NCBI GenBank assembly: GCA_016703525.1
Contig: JADJBW010000008.1
Location: forward strand, 124,001 to 188,000
Reading direction: 5' to 3'
From: Actinomycetota bacterium
Lineage (GTDB): Bacteria; Actinomycetota; Acidimicrobiia; Acidimicrobiales; Microtrichaceae
DNA: 64,000 nucleotides
The position numbers were made by a program, and so were the translations under genes. The notes below the pieces were generated by a model. The model was given only the letters and a program-made list of their open reading frames with translations, was not told where the DNA came from and did not search any database. Numbering within the stretch: the stretch's first letter is position 1; the number at the start of each line of letters is the position of its first letter. Positions 33,504-43,370 of the stretch are shown here, in pieces.

Positions 33504-33833
33504 ATGGCACTGATTCGGGCGACCTGTAGCGAGTGCGGCGATGTCGAGTTGCGCTCGCGGGACCTGCAGGTCCGGATCTGCACCGATACCGGCGGCGGAA
33601 CGTACCTGTTCCGCTGCCCCATCTGTCGGATGACCGAGGTCAAGACCGCCGATGACCAGGTGGTCGACATCCTTGTCGCCGCCGGCGTTCGGTGCGTCGA
33701 GTGGCGACTGCCGTCGGAGATGGGCGAGCGTCCCATTGGCGAGCCGATCAGCCACGACGACGTGCTCGACTTCCACGAACTCATGAACGACGCGGCCTGG
33801 TTCACGACCCTCGCGGCGATGGTGGAGATGTAG
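33504..33833 (+). CDS. Zinc-ribbon protein of unknown function
   Basis: A 109-residue protein. CSECGD near residue 8 and CPIC near residue 39 give a likely four-Cys zinc ribbon. The rest is acidic with HDDVLDFHELMND. GGAGG lies 7 nt before the ATG. The 177-bp gap upstream is shared with the divergent phosphodiesterase gene and must hold both promoters. I do not recognise the family. Confidence 0.75.
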   Translation: MALIRATCSECGDVELRSRDLQVRICTDTGGGTYLFRCPICRMTEVKTADDQVVDILVAAGVRCVEWRLPSEMGERPIGEPISHDDVLDFHELMNDAAWFTTLAAMVEM

Positions 33834-33857
33834 GTCGACCCGCTCCGGTCGGGCCGA

Positions 33858-33905
33858 GCCCGGCGGGAGCGGCCCGCCGGTTCGATGGCCCGGCGGGAGC
33901 GGCCC
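33858..33905 (+). repeat. 18-bp direct repeat, 30-bp period
   Basis: GCCCGGCGGGAGCGGCCC occurs at 33858-33875 and again at 33888-33905, just upstream of tatB. Each copy is partly self-complementary. It may be a terminator duplicate or a binding site. Confidence 0.5.
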
Positions 33906-33916
33906 AGCGAGGCCGA

Positions 33917-33922
33917 TAGAGT
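33917..33922 (+). promoter_or_regulatory. -10 box (TAGAGT) for tatB–tatC–helY
   Basis: TAGAGT stands 7 nt before the tatB ATG at 33930: leaderless spacing. Confidence 0.4.
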
Positions 33923-33929
33923 GGCCCCC

Positions 33930-34493
33930 ATGCCATCGGGCGGCCTGTTCGGGATCCTCGACTCGCTGACCACGGGCGAGGTCATGATCATCTTGGTGGT
34001 CGCACTCGTCGTGCTCGGGCCCGATCGGCTTCCCGAGATGGCCCGCACGATCGGTGCGTGGGTGGCGAAGGCTCGTCGAATCGCCGCGAACCTCGAGGGC
34101 GAGATGCGGGAGGTGCTCGACGACCCCGCCATGAAGCCGATCCGCGAGGTGGGGGAATTCGTCGCCCAGCCGCGGCGGAAGCTCACCGAGTACGTCACCG
34201 CTGCCGAGCGCGACGCCGAGCGCGCGGCCCGCGCCGAGGCCGAGGCGGCTGCGCCGGCGATCGAGGCGTCCGCGGGCGACCCCGGCGACGATGGCCGGCC
34301 TGAGCCAGAGGCTGAGCCTGCGGCTGAGCCTGAGCCTGAGCCTGCGGCTGAGGCTGCGGCCGAGCCTGAGCCCCAACCCCAGCGTGAGGCCGGCCTTGCC
34401 GCGCCGTCGCGGGCGACCGGCGCATTGGTAGCGCCGACCACGGCCGAACCGGTCGTCCGTGCCGAGAGCACCGAGAGCGTGGAGCCGTCGTGA
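33930..34493 (+). CDS. tatB: Twin-arginine translocase subunit TatB (TatA/B family)
   Basis: A 187-residue membrane protein. One N-terminal TM helix (about 10-28, GEVMIILVVALVVLGPDRLP) has the LGP hinge, then an amphipathic helix (MARTIGAWVAKARRIAANL). The C-terminal half is low-complexity, with repeated Glu-Pro-Glu and Ala from duplicated GAGCCT units. The amphipathic length favours TatB over TatA. Its stop overlaps the tatC start (GTGA). Confidence 0.85.
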   Translation: MPSGGLFGILDSLTTGEVMIILVVALVVLGPDRLPEMARTIGAWVAKARRIAANLEGEMREVLDDPAMKPIREVGEFVAQPRRKLTEYVTAAERDAERAARAEAEAAAPAIEASAGDPGDDGRPEPEAEPAAEPEPEPAAEAAAEPEPQPQREAGLAAPSRATGALVAPTTAEPVVRAESTESVEPS

Positions 34494-35257
34494 CGCGGAC
34501 GGCGAAGCCGGACAGCCGATCCCGCGACGAGGCGACGATGAGCCTCGCAGACCACCTGCGCGAGCTTCGGAGCCGGCTGGTGAAGTGCGTGCTGGCCATC
34601 GCCGTGGCGTCGGTGGTGTCGTACTTCCTGTACGACCGGCTCTACGACTTCGCCACAGCTCCCTGGTGTACCGCGGTGAAGGGGCGAAGCCTCGACGACT
34701 GCCGACTGCTCTTCCTCGATCCGATCGCGCCCTTCGCGACCAAGCTTCGAATCTCGGGTTGGAGCGGGCTGCTCTTCGCGACACCGGTGCTGTCCTGGCA
34801 GCTCTGGCGGTTCATCGCTCCGGGGCTCTACGCCAAGGAGCGCCGGTACGCGATCGCGTTCGTCGCGTCGTCGGTGGCGCTGTTCGCCACGGGCGCCGTG
34901 CTCGCCTACTGGTCGCTGCCCAAGATCTTCGATTGGATGCTCGGCCAGGCGGGCGGCGCCGAGGTCCAGAACAAGGCCGACGACTACTTCCGCATCTTCG
35001 CGCTCATGATCGCCGCGTTCGGTGTGAGCTTCGAGCTGCCGCTCCTTCTGTTCGCGCTGCAGATCATCGGCGTGGTGTCGCCGGACACCCTGGCAGCGAA
35101 ACGCCGCCACGCGATCGTGGGAATCGTTGCGTTCGTCGCCGTGATCACACCCGGCGGCGACCCCGTGAGCCTCATCGCGATGACGATTCCGCTGGTGGTC
35201 TTCTACGAGGCGTCGATCTGGCTCGCGCGTCTCGTGCTTCGCCGCCGACGGGCGTGA
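34490..35257 (+). CDS. tatC: Sec-independent translocase TatC
   Basis: A 255-residue polytopic protein with about six TM segments. MSLADHLRELRSRLVK is the conserved N-terminal signal-binding region with the key Glu. FATPVLSWQLWRFIAPGLYAKERR and FELPLLLFALQ are also signatures. It recognises twin-arginine signals with TatB. It shares one base with the helY start (TGATG). Confidence 0.95.
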   Translation: MTRTAKPDSRSRDEATMSLADHLRELRSRLVKCVLAIAVASVVSYFLYDRLYDFATAPWCTAVKGRSLDDCRLLFLDPIAPFATKLRISGWSGLLFATPVLSWQLWRFIAPGLYAKERRYAIAFVASSVALFATGAVLAYWSLPKIFDWMLGQAGGAEVQNKADDYFRIFALMIAAFGVSFELPLLLFALQIIGVVSPDTLAAKRRHAIVGIVAFVAVITPGGDPVSLIAMTIPLVVFYEASIWLARLVLRRRRA

Positions 35258-37924
35258 TGGCGACCTTTCGGCTCGACCGGTTCCAGCTCGAGGCGATCGC
35301 CGCGCTCGACGCCGGTCGATCGGTGCTCGTTGCGGCGCCGACCGGCTCCGGCAAGACGGTGGTGGCCGACGCGGCGATCGACCTGGCGCTGCACGCGGGC
35401 GGCAAGGCGTTCTACACGACGCCGATCAAGGCGCTCTCGAACCAGAAGTTCCTCGATTTGAGCGCCCGCCTCGGCCGCGAGCGGGTCGGGCTGTTGACAG
35501 GCGACGCCACGGTCAACGGTGACGCCGACGTGGTCGTGATGACCACCGAGGTCTTGCGCAACATGATCTACGTCGACTCGCCGGCGCTGGATCGGCTGCA
35601 CGTGGTCGTGCTGGACGAGGTCCACTACCTCCAGGATTCGTACCGGGGCCCGGTCTGGGAGGAGGTCATCATCGGCTTGCCGACGAGGGTCCGCCTGGTG
35701 TGCCTGTCGGCGACGGTGTCGAACGTCGACGAGGTCGGCGACTGGTTGACCGAGGTGCGAGGGCCGACCTCGACCGTGCTCGAACGCGAGCGCCCTGTGG
35801 AGCTCCGGCCGCTGTACATGGTGAGCGACCGCACGTCGGATCGCGACCATCTTCTGCCGATCCTCGTGGACGGTCGGCCGAATCCTGAGGCCTTTCGCTT
35901 CGACCGCGATCCCGTGCTGCGCGGCAGCGCCGGGCGCGGCCGTCCCGGACACCGCTTCGGCGTCCCCCGGCGGGTGGAGGTGGTGGAGCGTCTACTCGAG
36001 GAGGAAATGCTCCCCGCCATCTACTTCATCTTCAGTCGCGACGGATGTGACGATGCGGCGAGGTCGCTGCGGACGGCCGGCATGCGGCTGACCGATAGCA
36101 CCGAGCGCGACCGCATTCGCGACCGCCTGGAGCACGCGGTCGAGTCGATGAGCCGCAGCGACTTCGCGGCCCTCGACCTTGACCGGTGGTTCGACGCCGC
36201 CGAGGCCGGCATCGCCTCTCATCACGCGGGGATGGTGCCTGCGTTGAAGGAGGCCGTCGAGCGGTGCTTCACCGACGGGCTGATCAAGGTGGTGTTCGCC
36301 ACCGAGACCTTGGCGCTCGGGGTCAACATGCCGGCGCGTTCGGTCGTGATCGAGAAAGTGACGAAGTTCAACGGTGACACCCACGACCTGTTGACCCCCG
36401 CGCAGTTCACGCAGATGACCGGCCGGGCGGGCCGCAGGGGACTCGACGAGGTGGGCCACGCGATCGTGTGCTGGTCGCCGTATGTGGCGTTCGAGCAGGT
36501 AGCGGCGCTCACCGCTAGCCGCGACTTCGCGCTGACATCCGCGTTCCGGCCGACGTACAACATGGCGGCGAACCTGGTGCTCCGCTCGACGCGTGAACAG
36601 GCCATTGCAGCGCTCGGACAGTCGTTTGCGCAGTTCCAGACCGATCGAAGGCTCGTCGCCGAGCGACGTCGCATCGTCGAGCGGCGGGCGCACCTCGCCA
36701 CCTTGAAGGCGGCCGCCGCGTGCGACCGAGGCGACATCGCCGACTACGTCGCCGCCCTCGATCACGTCGACGCCGCCGAGCGTCGGTCGCGCCGCCGGTC
36801 GGGTCCGCGGCCCGAACGAGTGCAGCCGTCGCGACGGGTCGCCTCGTTCCGGCCGGGCGACGTGCTCGAGTTCGATGGTGGGGAGCATGCCGTCGTCGTC
36901 ACCGTGTCGACCCGACGACGGGGGCGCATTCGACTGCGCCTGCTCTGGGCGGGTGGCCAGACCGAAGTGGTCGATGCCGACGCATTCGACGTGTCGCCGC
37001 GACGGGTGGATCGAGTCGACATGCCGACGCGAGGCACGCCGTCGAGCCCGAGCTGGCTGGCGGAGGTTGCCGCGTCGCTCGCCACCTATCTCGCCGGGCG
37101 CGCGAGCGATGGCGGCGCGGGGGAGGGGCCCGGTGACTCGCCCGGGCTCCGGCGGGCTCGTGCCGCCGTGGTCACTCACCCCGTCGCCCGGTGCCCGGAT
37201 GCACAACACCACGTCGAAGCACATCGATCGTTCGCGGGCAGCGGGAGCGTTGGAGCGCGCAGAACGCGATCTGGGCTCGCGGGCGGGCTCGGTGGTCGCT
37301 CGATTCGAGGCCGTGCTGAGCGTGTTGGAGGTGCAGGGCATGCTGGAGGGATGGTCGCTCACTCCGGTCGGCCGACAGCTTGCCCGCATCTATCACGAGA
37401 GCGACCTGCTGGTGACTCTGGCGCTCGCCGATGGGCTGTTCGACGGCCTCGACGGACCGTCGATCGCTGCGCTCACGTCGGCCTTCGCCTTCGAAGAACG
37501 CCGCGTCAGCGGCGCGCGGCCAAGCGCTCCGAACCGGATGCTCGCCGAGCGCCTCGCCGCAGTCGACCGGCACTGGGAGCGTCTCGTTGGCCTGGAGGCC
37601 TCGCTGGGTCTGCCCACGACGCGACGGCCCGACCCCGGGTTCATGGCTCCGACGATGGCATGGGCATCGGGCCAGACGCTGGACGCGGTCCTTGCGGGCG
37701 AGATCTCGGGTGGCGACTTCGTTCGCACGACCCGGCTCGTGATCGATCTCCTCGGTCAGGTCGCACGCGTCGCCGCCGACGACGGCACGCGCTCGGTCGC
37801 CTCGGCTGCGACGCGATCGTTGCGTCGCGGTGTCGTCGCGCTCGACGCGGTCGAGCGCCCGGCGCGGGGCGCGTCCGGCGCGGCGGCGCTGCCGCTGCCG
37901 GACACGGGCGCGAACCGGTCGTGA
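35257..37924 (+). CDS. helY: DEAD/DEAH-box helicase HelY (Ski2-like), one frameshift
   Basis: An 888-residue Ski2/Mtr4-like RNA helicase after correction; mycobacterial HelY is of like size and also follows tatC. Motif I is APTGSGKT near residue 23, motif II LDEVHYL, motif III LSATVSN, and motif VI TGRAGRRGLDE. The frame breaks at 37236-37238: dropping one G from GGG gives HRSFAAAGALERAERDL. The C-terminal DSHCT-like domain then runs to 37924. Its stop overlaps the next gene's GTG. Confidence 0.87.
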
Positions 37925-38603
37925 CGATTCGCCCGGGCCAGGCATGGGGCGAGCCCGTGGAGCTCACCGGCGATGAGGCCGTGTTCGAGAGCGACGCCGA
38001 TGTCGCGGTCGCGATGGCGGCGGCGGTCGAAGCGGCGGGCGCGGCCCAGCGCGACGGTGACGGCCGGACACGCGCCAGCGGGGACGACGGGCACGGCCGG
38101 CACGGCGCTTCGGCGGGCGAACCGGCGACGGGCCAAGTGCTCGGCGTCATCCGGGCGGGCGACCTCGCACGTACGCTCGCCGCACCCGCAGCGATACCGC
38201 ATCGCGTCCCGCTCGACCTGCTCGCCGTCGACGTGGACGGGCATCGAATGTACGCCGCCGCGCACGTCGTCATCCGCGGCCCGGCATGGTCGGGGGAATG
38301 CGTGGTGGCGATGAACGCAGCGTTCCTGGGCGCCTGGAACCTCGGGCCGCGAGCGCATCCCAACGACGGCCTCGCCGACATCACGGCCGGATCGCTGTCG
38401 ATTCGCGAGCGGCTGCAGGCGCGGTGCGCGCCCGGTCCGGCACGCACGTGCCGCACCCGCGCCTGGCGACCCGCAGAGCCCGCGGTGACGTATGGGAGCT
38501 GCCGCGAGGCCGGTCGGTGTACGTGGACGGCCGCCGCGTCGCCCGGAGCGCCCGGCGCGTCGCCGTCGAGGTCATCCCCGACGCGGCCGTACTCGCGTTC
38601 TGA
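37921..38603 (+). CDS. Lipid-kinase-like C-terminal domain protein, one frameshift
   Basis: A 227-residue protein after adding one G at 38423-38424. It resembles the second domain of diacylglycerol/sphingosine-type kinases: AMNAAFLGAWNLGPRAHPNDGLADI, then THVPHPRLATRRARGD and VYVDGRRV. The GGDGT catalytic motif is missing, so it probably is not a kinase. GTG overlaps the helY stop. Role unknown; it may bind a lipid or act as a regulatory subunit. Confidence 0.6.
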
Positions 38604-38646
38604 GCCCCGCGTCGGGGTCGCTCGCTTCGGGGTCACTCACCTCGGT

Positions 38647-38665
38647 CCCGCGGGCATCCCGCGGG
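38647..38665 (+). terminator. CCCGCGGG hairpin after the lipid-kinase-like gene
   Basis: Two copies of the self-complementary CCCGCGGG separated by CAT form an 8-bp hairpin in the 86-bp gap before the oxidoreductase gene. Confidence 0.45.
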
Positions 38666-38677
38666 CCCTTGTGCCAG

Positions 38678-38683
38678 TACCGT
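38678..38683 (+). promoter_or_regulatory. -10 box (TACCGT) for the oxidoreductase gene
   Basis: TACCGT stands 6 nt before the ATG at 38690: leaderless spacing. Confidence 0.4.
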
Positions 38684-38689
38684 TGGACC

Positions 38690-39679
38690 ATGTTCGCGTG
38701 GTTCCTCGACGAGTCGCCGGGTTCGTACCGATGGGGTGAGGTCGCCGATCCGCCCGTCGGGCCGACCGACGTGCGGGTCCGCGTGGTGGCGAGCGGCCTC
38801 AATCACATCGATCACTGGCTCACGCAAGGCCTGCCGCGCCCGAAGTCCTTTCCCCACGTCCCCGGCGCTGACGCCGCCGGCATCATCGACCGGGTCGGGA
38901 GCGACGTGGATGGCTGGTCGGTCGGCGACGAGGTGGTCGTGAATTGCGCCATCACGACGGCCGCCGCTATCGATGAGCTCGGTGTCGACTCGGTCCTCGC
39001 CCGAGGACTCCAGCTGCTCGGAGAGCACCGCTGGGGTGGGCACGGGGAGTTCGTGGTGGTCCCGGCATGGAACCTCGTCGCCAAACCGACGGGCCGGTCG
39101 TGGGAGGAGTGTGCGTCGTACCCGGTGGCCGCGGGCACGGCATGGCGCATGCTCCGACGAGGCCGGTTCCGGCCGGGGGAGCGCGTGCTGATCACCGGGA
39201 TCGGTGGCGGGGTCTCGGCCGCCGCCCTGGCGATTGTGCGCCACCTGGGTGGCGAGGTCGTCGCCACGTCGCGCGACCCCGACAAGTGCGCCCGTGCCAT
39301 CGAACTCGGCGCATCGGCGGCGTTCCCCTCCGCCGGCCCCTACGACCTCGAGGTCGACCTGGTGATCGACTCGATCGGCCCGGCGATCTGGGACTCGGCG
39401 ATCGCCGCGCTGCGGCCCGGCGGACGATTCGTCACGTGCGGCGGCACCTCCGGTCGATCGATCGAGGTCAACCTGCCGAAGCTGTTCTTCAAGCAACACG
39501 AGCTGATCGGTTCGACGCTCGCATCGCAGGAGGAGTTCGCGACGGTCACCGGGTGGGTCCGCGACGGACTCGACATCGTGATCGACGACGTCGTCGACCT
39601 GGCCGACTACCCCCGGGCCGTGGAGCGGGTGCGGCGTGGACAGCAGTTCGGCAAGCTCGTCGTTCGCCACGAGTCGTGA
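38690..39679 (+). CDS. Medium-chain dehydrogenase/reductase, quinone-oxidoreductase-like
   Basis: A 329-residue NAD(P)H-dependent MDR enzyme. The catalytic domain has VVASGLNHIDHWLTQG and HVPGADAAGIIDRVG; the cofactor domain has VLITGIGGGVSAAALAI and TSRDPDKCARAIELGA. The four structural zinc cysteines of alcohol dehydrogenases are not present, which favours a zinc-free quinone oxidoreductase-type enzyme. Substrate unknown. Confidence 0.85.
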   Translation: MFAWFLDESPGSYRWGEVADPPVGPTDVRVRVVASGLNHIDHWLTQGLPRPKSFPHVPGADAAGIIDRVGSDVDGWSVGDEVVVNCAITTAAAIDELGVDSVLARGLQLLGEHRWGGHGEFVVVPAWNLVAKPTGRSWEECASYPVAAGTAWRMLRRGRFRPGERVLITGIGGGVSAAALAIVRHLGGEVVATSRDPDKCARAIELGASAAFPSAGPYDLEVDLVIDSIGPAIWDSAIAALRPGGRFVTCGGTSGRSIEVNLPKLFFKQHELIGSTLASQEEFATVTGWVRDGLDIVIDDVVDLADYPRAVERVRRGQQFGKLVVRHES

Positions 39680-39706
39680 GCGAGCCGTGAACAAGGAGCA
39701 TCGCAG

Positions 39707-40912
39707 ATGAGCGCCGACACGATCGACGACCACAAGGCCCGTTCCGACGCCGAAATCGAGGCGCACCGCGACGAGCTGCTGTCGCTCTCGCACGACATCT
39801 GGAACCACCCCGAGCTGTGTTACGCCGAGGCGCACGCACACGACGTGCTGACCGGCGCTCTCGACCGCCATGGCTTCCGGGTGGAGCGCGGCGCGTTCGG
39901 GCTCGAGACGGCGTTCGCTGCCGAGCTGGAGACGCCACGTGCGAATGGCCCGCGGGTGGCCCTCATCTGTGAGTACGACGCACTGCCGGGTTTGGGTCAC
40001 GCCTGCGGTCACAACATCATCGCGTCGAGCGGGCTCGGCGCCGCGCTGGGGGCGGCAGCGGTCGCGTCGGCGCTCGACGGTCGTCTCGTGGTCTTCGGCA
40101 CGCCGGCGGAGGAGGGCGGCGGCGGCAAGGCCCTGATGATTCGCGAGGGGATGCTCGACGGCGTTGACGTGGCGATGATGGTGCATCCCGCCGATGCCGA
40201 CCTCGACGCCTTCTGGGCGATCGCTATCCATGAACTGCACGTGGAGTACTCGGGCATCGCGGCGCATGCGGCGGCCGCGCCCCACAAGGGTCGCAACGCG
40301 CTCGACGCCGCGGTGTTGGGCTACATGGCGGTCGCAGCGCTTCGCCAACACATCGCTCCGCACGAACGAATCCACGGCGTGTTCACCGACGGCGGCGACA
40401 AGCCCAACATCGTTCCCCACCACAGCGCGATGCAGTGGTACGTGCGGTCAGGGACCCGGTCCACCCTCGCGGAGCTGGAGCCGCGAGTGCTCGCGGCGCT
40501 TCGGTCGGGCGCGATCGCGACCGGCTGCGAGATGTCTCATCGCTGGATCGACCCCGCGTACGACGATCTGGTCACGAACCAGCATCTCGATGGGTTGTAC
40601 GCCAAGAACGCGGCTCGGGTAGGGCGGACCGTTCGGTCACGCGACGCCGCACCGGAGTTTCTCGGCTCGACCGACATGGGCAACGTGAGCCAGGTCGTGC
40701 CGTCGATCCACCCGATGATCGCCGCGGCCCCCTCGGGCACCTCGATCCACACCGAGGCCTTCGCCGCGGCCGCGGTCTCCGACCTCGGTGATCTCGCGGT
40801 GATCGACGGCGCCCGAACGCTCGCCGCGACAGCGATCGACCTGTGGGCGCGCCCCGAGTTGGTCGCCGAGGCGAAGACCGAGCTGCGTCGGCGCCTCGGC
40901 CACGACTCCTGA
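39707..40912 (+). CDS. M20-family amidohydrolase (aminoacylase/carboxypeptidase)
   Basis: A 401-residue metal-dependent amidohydrolase of the M20D type. It starts with the HPELCYAEAHA segment. Metal ligands are visible in GLGHACGHNI and GTPAEEGGGGK, and the dimerisation domain has GIAAHAAAAPHKGRNALDA. The C-terminal SSTD-like SSTDMGNVS region is replaced by GSTDMGNVSQVVPSIHP. It probably hydrolyses an N-acyl amino acid or small dipeptide conjugate. SD AAGGAG before the ATG. Confidence 0.85.
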   Translation: MSADTIDDHKARSDAEIEAHRDELLSLSHDIWNHPELCYAEAHAHDVLTGALDRHGFRVERGAFGLETAFAAELETPRANGPRVALICEYDALPGLGHACGHNIIASSGLGAALGAAAVASALDGRLVVFGTPAEEGGGGKALMIREGMLDGVDVAMMVHPADADLDAFWAIAIHELHVEYSGIAAHAAAAPHKGRNALDAAVLGYMAVAALRQHIAPHERIHGVFTDGGDKPNIVPHHSAMQWYVRSGTRSTLAELEPRVLAALRSGAIATGCEMSHRWIDPAYDDLVTNQHLDGLYAKNAARVGRTVRSRDAAPEFLGSTDMGNVSQVVPSIHPMIAAAPSGTSIHTEAFAAAAVSDLGDLAVIDGARTLAATAIDLWARPELVAEAKTELRRRLGHDS

Positions 40913-40983
40913 CACGAGATCCGGGCCGACCGCCGCGGGCGTGATCGGTGGTATCGGTCCGCCGACATCGGCGGCCGAGCACG

Positions 40984-40989
40984 TAGTCT
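40984..40989 (+). promoter_or_regulatory. -10 box (TAGTCT) for the ThyX-like gene
   Basis: TAGTCT stands 8 nt before the GTG at 40998 and supports that start codon. Confidence 0.4.
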
Positions 40990-40997
40990 CGCTGTTC

Positions 40998-42627
40998 GTG
41001 ACACCGAGCGCGACGCCCTATGTGACCGAGGAGTTCACACCGGAAGAACGGTCGGTTCTCGAGCGGTACGTCACGAATCTGGACGGCCCGGTGTTCGCAC
41101 TGGTGAACCTGCCGGAGGTCGTGAAGGGCGCACTGTTCGCCCGCTACTCGCGGTCACCCAAGTCGCTCCGGCGCCTTTTGCTCGATGAATTCGTCGAGAA
41201 CCTCGACGCCGGCGCTGCGCGGTGCCTCGGTGGGGTTGGAGCGGGCAGAGGCGCTCTATCAGCGGGTGTTCGTGGAGTACGGCGACGACTCGGTGGCGCA
41301 GCTCGGTGGAGTGCACCTCGCCTGCGAGCAGGCATCGAACGTGCTGACCAAGCTCCTGGAATGGGGCCGGCTCATGTCGTACCTCGAGCAGTCGACCCGC
41401 TACATCTCCTACGCCGAACGCCTCGGAGGGCGGTACCGGTACCTGCGCGACCCCGAGGTGCTCGCATCGCCGCTCGGCGCTCGGTACGTCGGCGACATGG
41501 ACCGGATCTTCGATACGTACGCGGGCCTGGTCCCGGTGATGACGGAGCACTTCAAGGCGGCGATCCCGCAGTCGCCGGGCGATTCCGATTTCGTGTACCG
41601 CCAGGCGATCAAGGCGAAGGCGCTGGACTCGGTGCGCGGCCTGTTGCCCGCGGCTGCGCTCTCGAACGTCGGCATCTACGGCTCCGGCCAGGGGTACGAG
41701 GCGCTGCTCCTGCGCCTGCGTGCGTCGGGTCTGCCCGAGGCGCGCACCTATTCGCATCTGATGCTGACCGAGCTCCGCAAGGTGATCCCGTCGTTCCTCA
41801 GCCGTGTCGACGTCGAGGATCGCGGGGTTCGGTGGAGCCGCTACCTGGCCGACAACCGCGAGACGATGGAGCGGTTGGGCGCCGAGCTCTTCCCGACTGC
41901 CGGGCGAACCGGCGCCGGTCCCGGGGCCGCCGACGGCACGTCGGTCACCCTCGTCGATTTCGATCCCGACGGCGAGATCAAGACCGTCGCCGCCATGCTG
42001 TACCCGTACTGCCACGAGCCCGAGGAGGTGGTTGAGGATCGTGTGCGGCTCATGTCGGTCGACGAGCGGCTCTCGGTGATCCGTGCCTACATCGGCGACC
42101 GTGTGAACCGTCGCCACAAACCGGGACGGGCGCTGGAGCGAACCGGCTACCGGTTCGACGTCGTGAGCGACTACGGCGCGTTCCGCGACCTGCAACGGCA
42201 TCGCCTGATGACCATCGAATGGCAGCGGTTGACTCCGGCCCACGGGTTCACTCGTCCCGAGGCCGTGGACGTCGCCGGGATGGCCGAGCATTTCGATGCC
42301 GTGATGGACCGGTCGGCGGCGCTGTTCGATGCCATGTCGAACGACTTCCCCGAGCAGGCGGCCTACGCGGTGTCGCTGGCCTTTCATCTGCGCTACACCA
42401 TGCAGTTCAACACCCGCGAGGCGATGCACCTCCTGGAGCTGCGGTCGTCCCCGCAGGGTCATCCGGCGTACCGAAGGATCGCACAGGAGATGCACACGCA
42501 GTTGTCCGAGGTGGCAGGGCACCGGGCATTGGCGGCAGCGATGACCTTCGTCGACCACAGCGATGAGGCGGATCTGGAGCGTCTCGACTCGGAGCGGCGG
42601 GCCGAGCAGCGCCGACCACGCACCTGA
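40998..42627 (+). CDS. Tandem ThyX-like (FAD-dependent thymidylate synthase family) protein, one frameshift
   Basis: A 542-residue protein, twice the length of ThyX (about 220-250), with two ThyX-like halves. In the first half GRLMSYLEQSTRYI keeps the Ser, Glu, Ser and Arg of the ThyX motif RHRxxSxNExSxR but lacks RHR. In the second half RHRLMTIEWQRL keeps RHR and loses the rest. The frame changes between about 41205 and 41230 (one extra base or two missing) within the segment VENLDAG to GLERAEALYQ. GTG 40998 has a leaderless-type box. Whether it makes dTMP is doubtful. Confidence 0.7.
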
Positions 42628-42725
42628 CCCTCGCCGACCCGGCAAGGGACCCCAAGCACGTCCGGCGCTCCGCGTTCGACTGCGGCCCGGATCGCATTTG
42701 GCGCATTCGGCGCGGCGGCTGTGTC

Positions 42726-42731
42726 TATGAT
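42726..42731 (+). promoter_or_regulatory. -10 box (TATGAT) for the acidic DUF4193-like gene
   Basis: TATGAT lies 42 nt before the GTG at 42774. No convincing -35 at normal spacing. Confidence 0.35.
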
Positions 42732-42773
42732 CTCGGCCGCAACAGGGCGATCCGGTGGGCAAGGTAGGGATTC

Positions 42774-43282
42774 GTGGACGACGACATGCTGGACGAAGAC
42801 CTCGAAACCGGGGACGCGGCCGACCCCGAACTCGAGGACGAGATCGAGGGTGCGGAGGAGTTCGAAGACGAACTCGAGGACGAGGATCCCGAGGAGATCG
42901 TCGACGAACCCGAGGCCGACGACGCCGAGGACAGCGAAGACGAGGCGGCGGTGCGGCTCGTCGGGCGAGAGCCGGCGGCGAGGACGACGAAGACGACGAG
43001 GACGACCTCAACCCCGACGACGTCGAGGCCGACCTCGACACGATCCTGAAGGATCGCATCGCATCGGGCGACGATCTCGACGACGAGGACGAAGAGGTCG
43101 ACGACCGTTCCGACGGTGAGGTGGTCGAGGGCGTCACGGCGAAGCGCGAGGGCGAGTTCACCTGCACCGCGTGCTTCATGATCGTCCACCCGCGCCAGTT
43201 CGGTCGGCGCGACCGTCTGACCTGCCCGGTCGGCGACGACGACTGCCCGGCGATCGCGGTCGTTCGCGCCAGCGAGAGCTGA
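42774..43282 (+). CDS. Acidic DUF4193-like zinc-binding protein, one frameshift
   Basis: A 169-residue protein after adding one base between about 42955 and 42985. The first two thirds is extremely rich in Asp and Glu, with DLDTILKDRIASGDD. The C-terminus EFTCTACFMIVHPRQF followed by CPVGDDDCP has four Cys and resembles the DUF4193 family of actinobacteria (about 100 residues, with EFTCSSCF). The acidic part is much longer than in mycobacterial members. Function unknown; the family is widely kept in actinobacteria. Confidence 0.65.
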
Positions 43283-43370
43283 CGAACCCGGCGGCCGATC
43301 CGGCCCAAGGGCACCTCGGGCAAAGCCGGGTGGACTGGTTCGACACCGTTCCGCGGGCCATGATGCAGCG

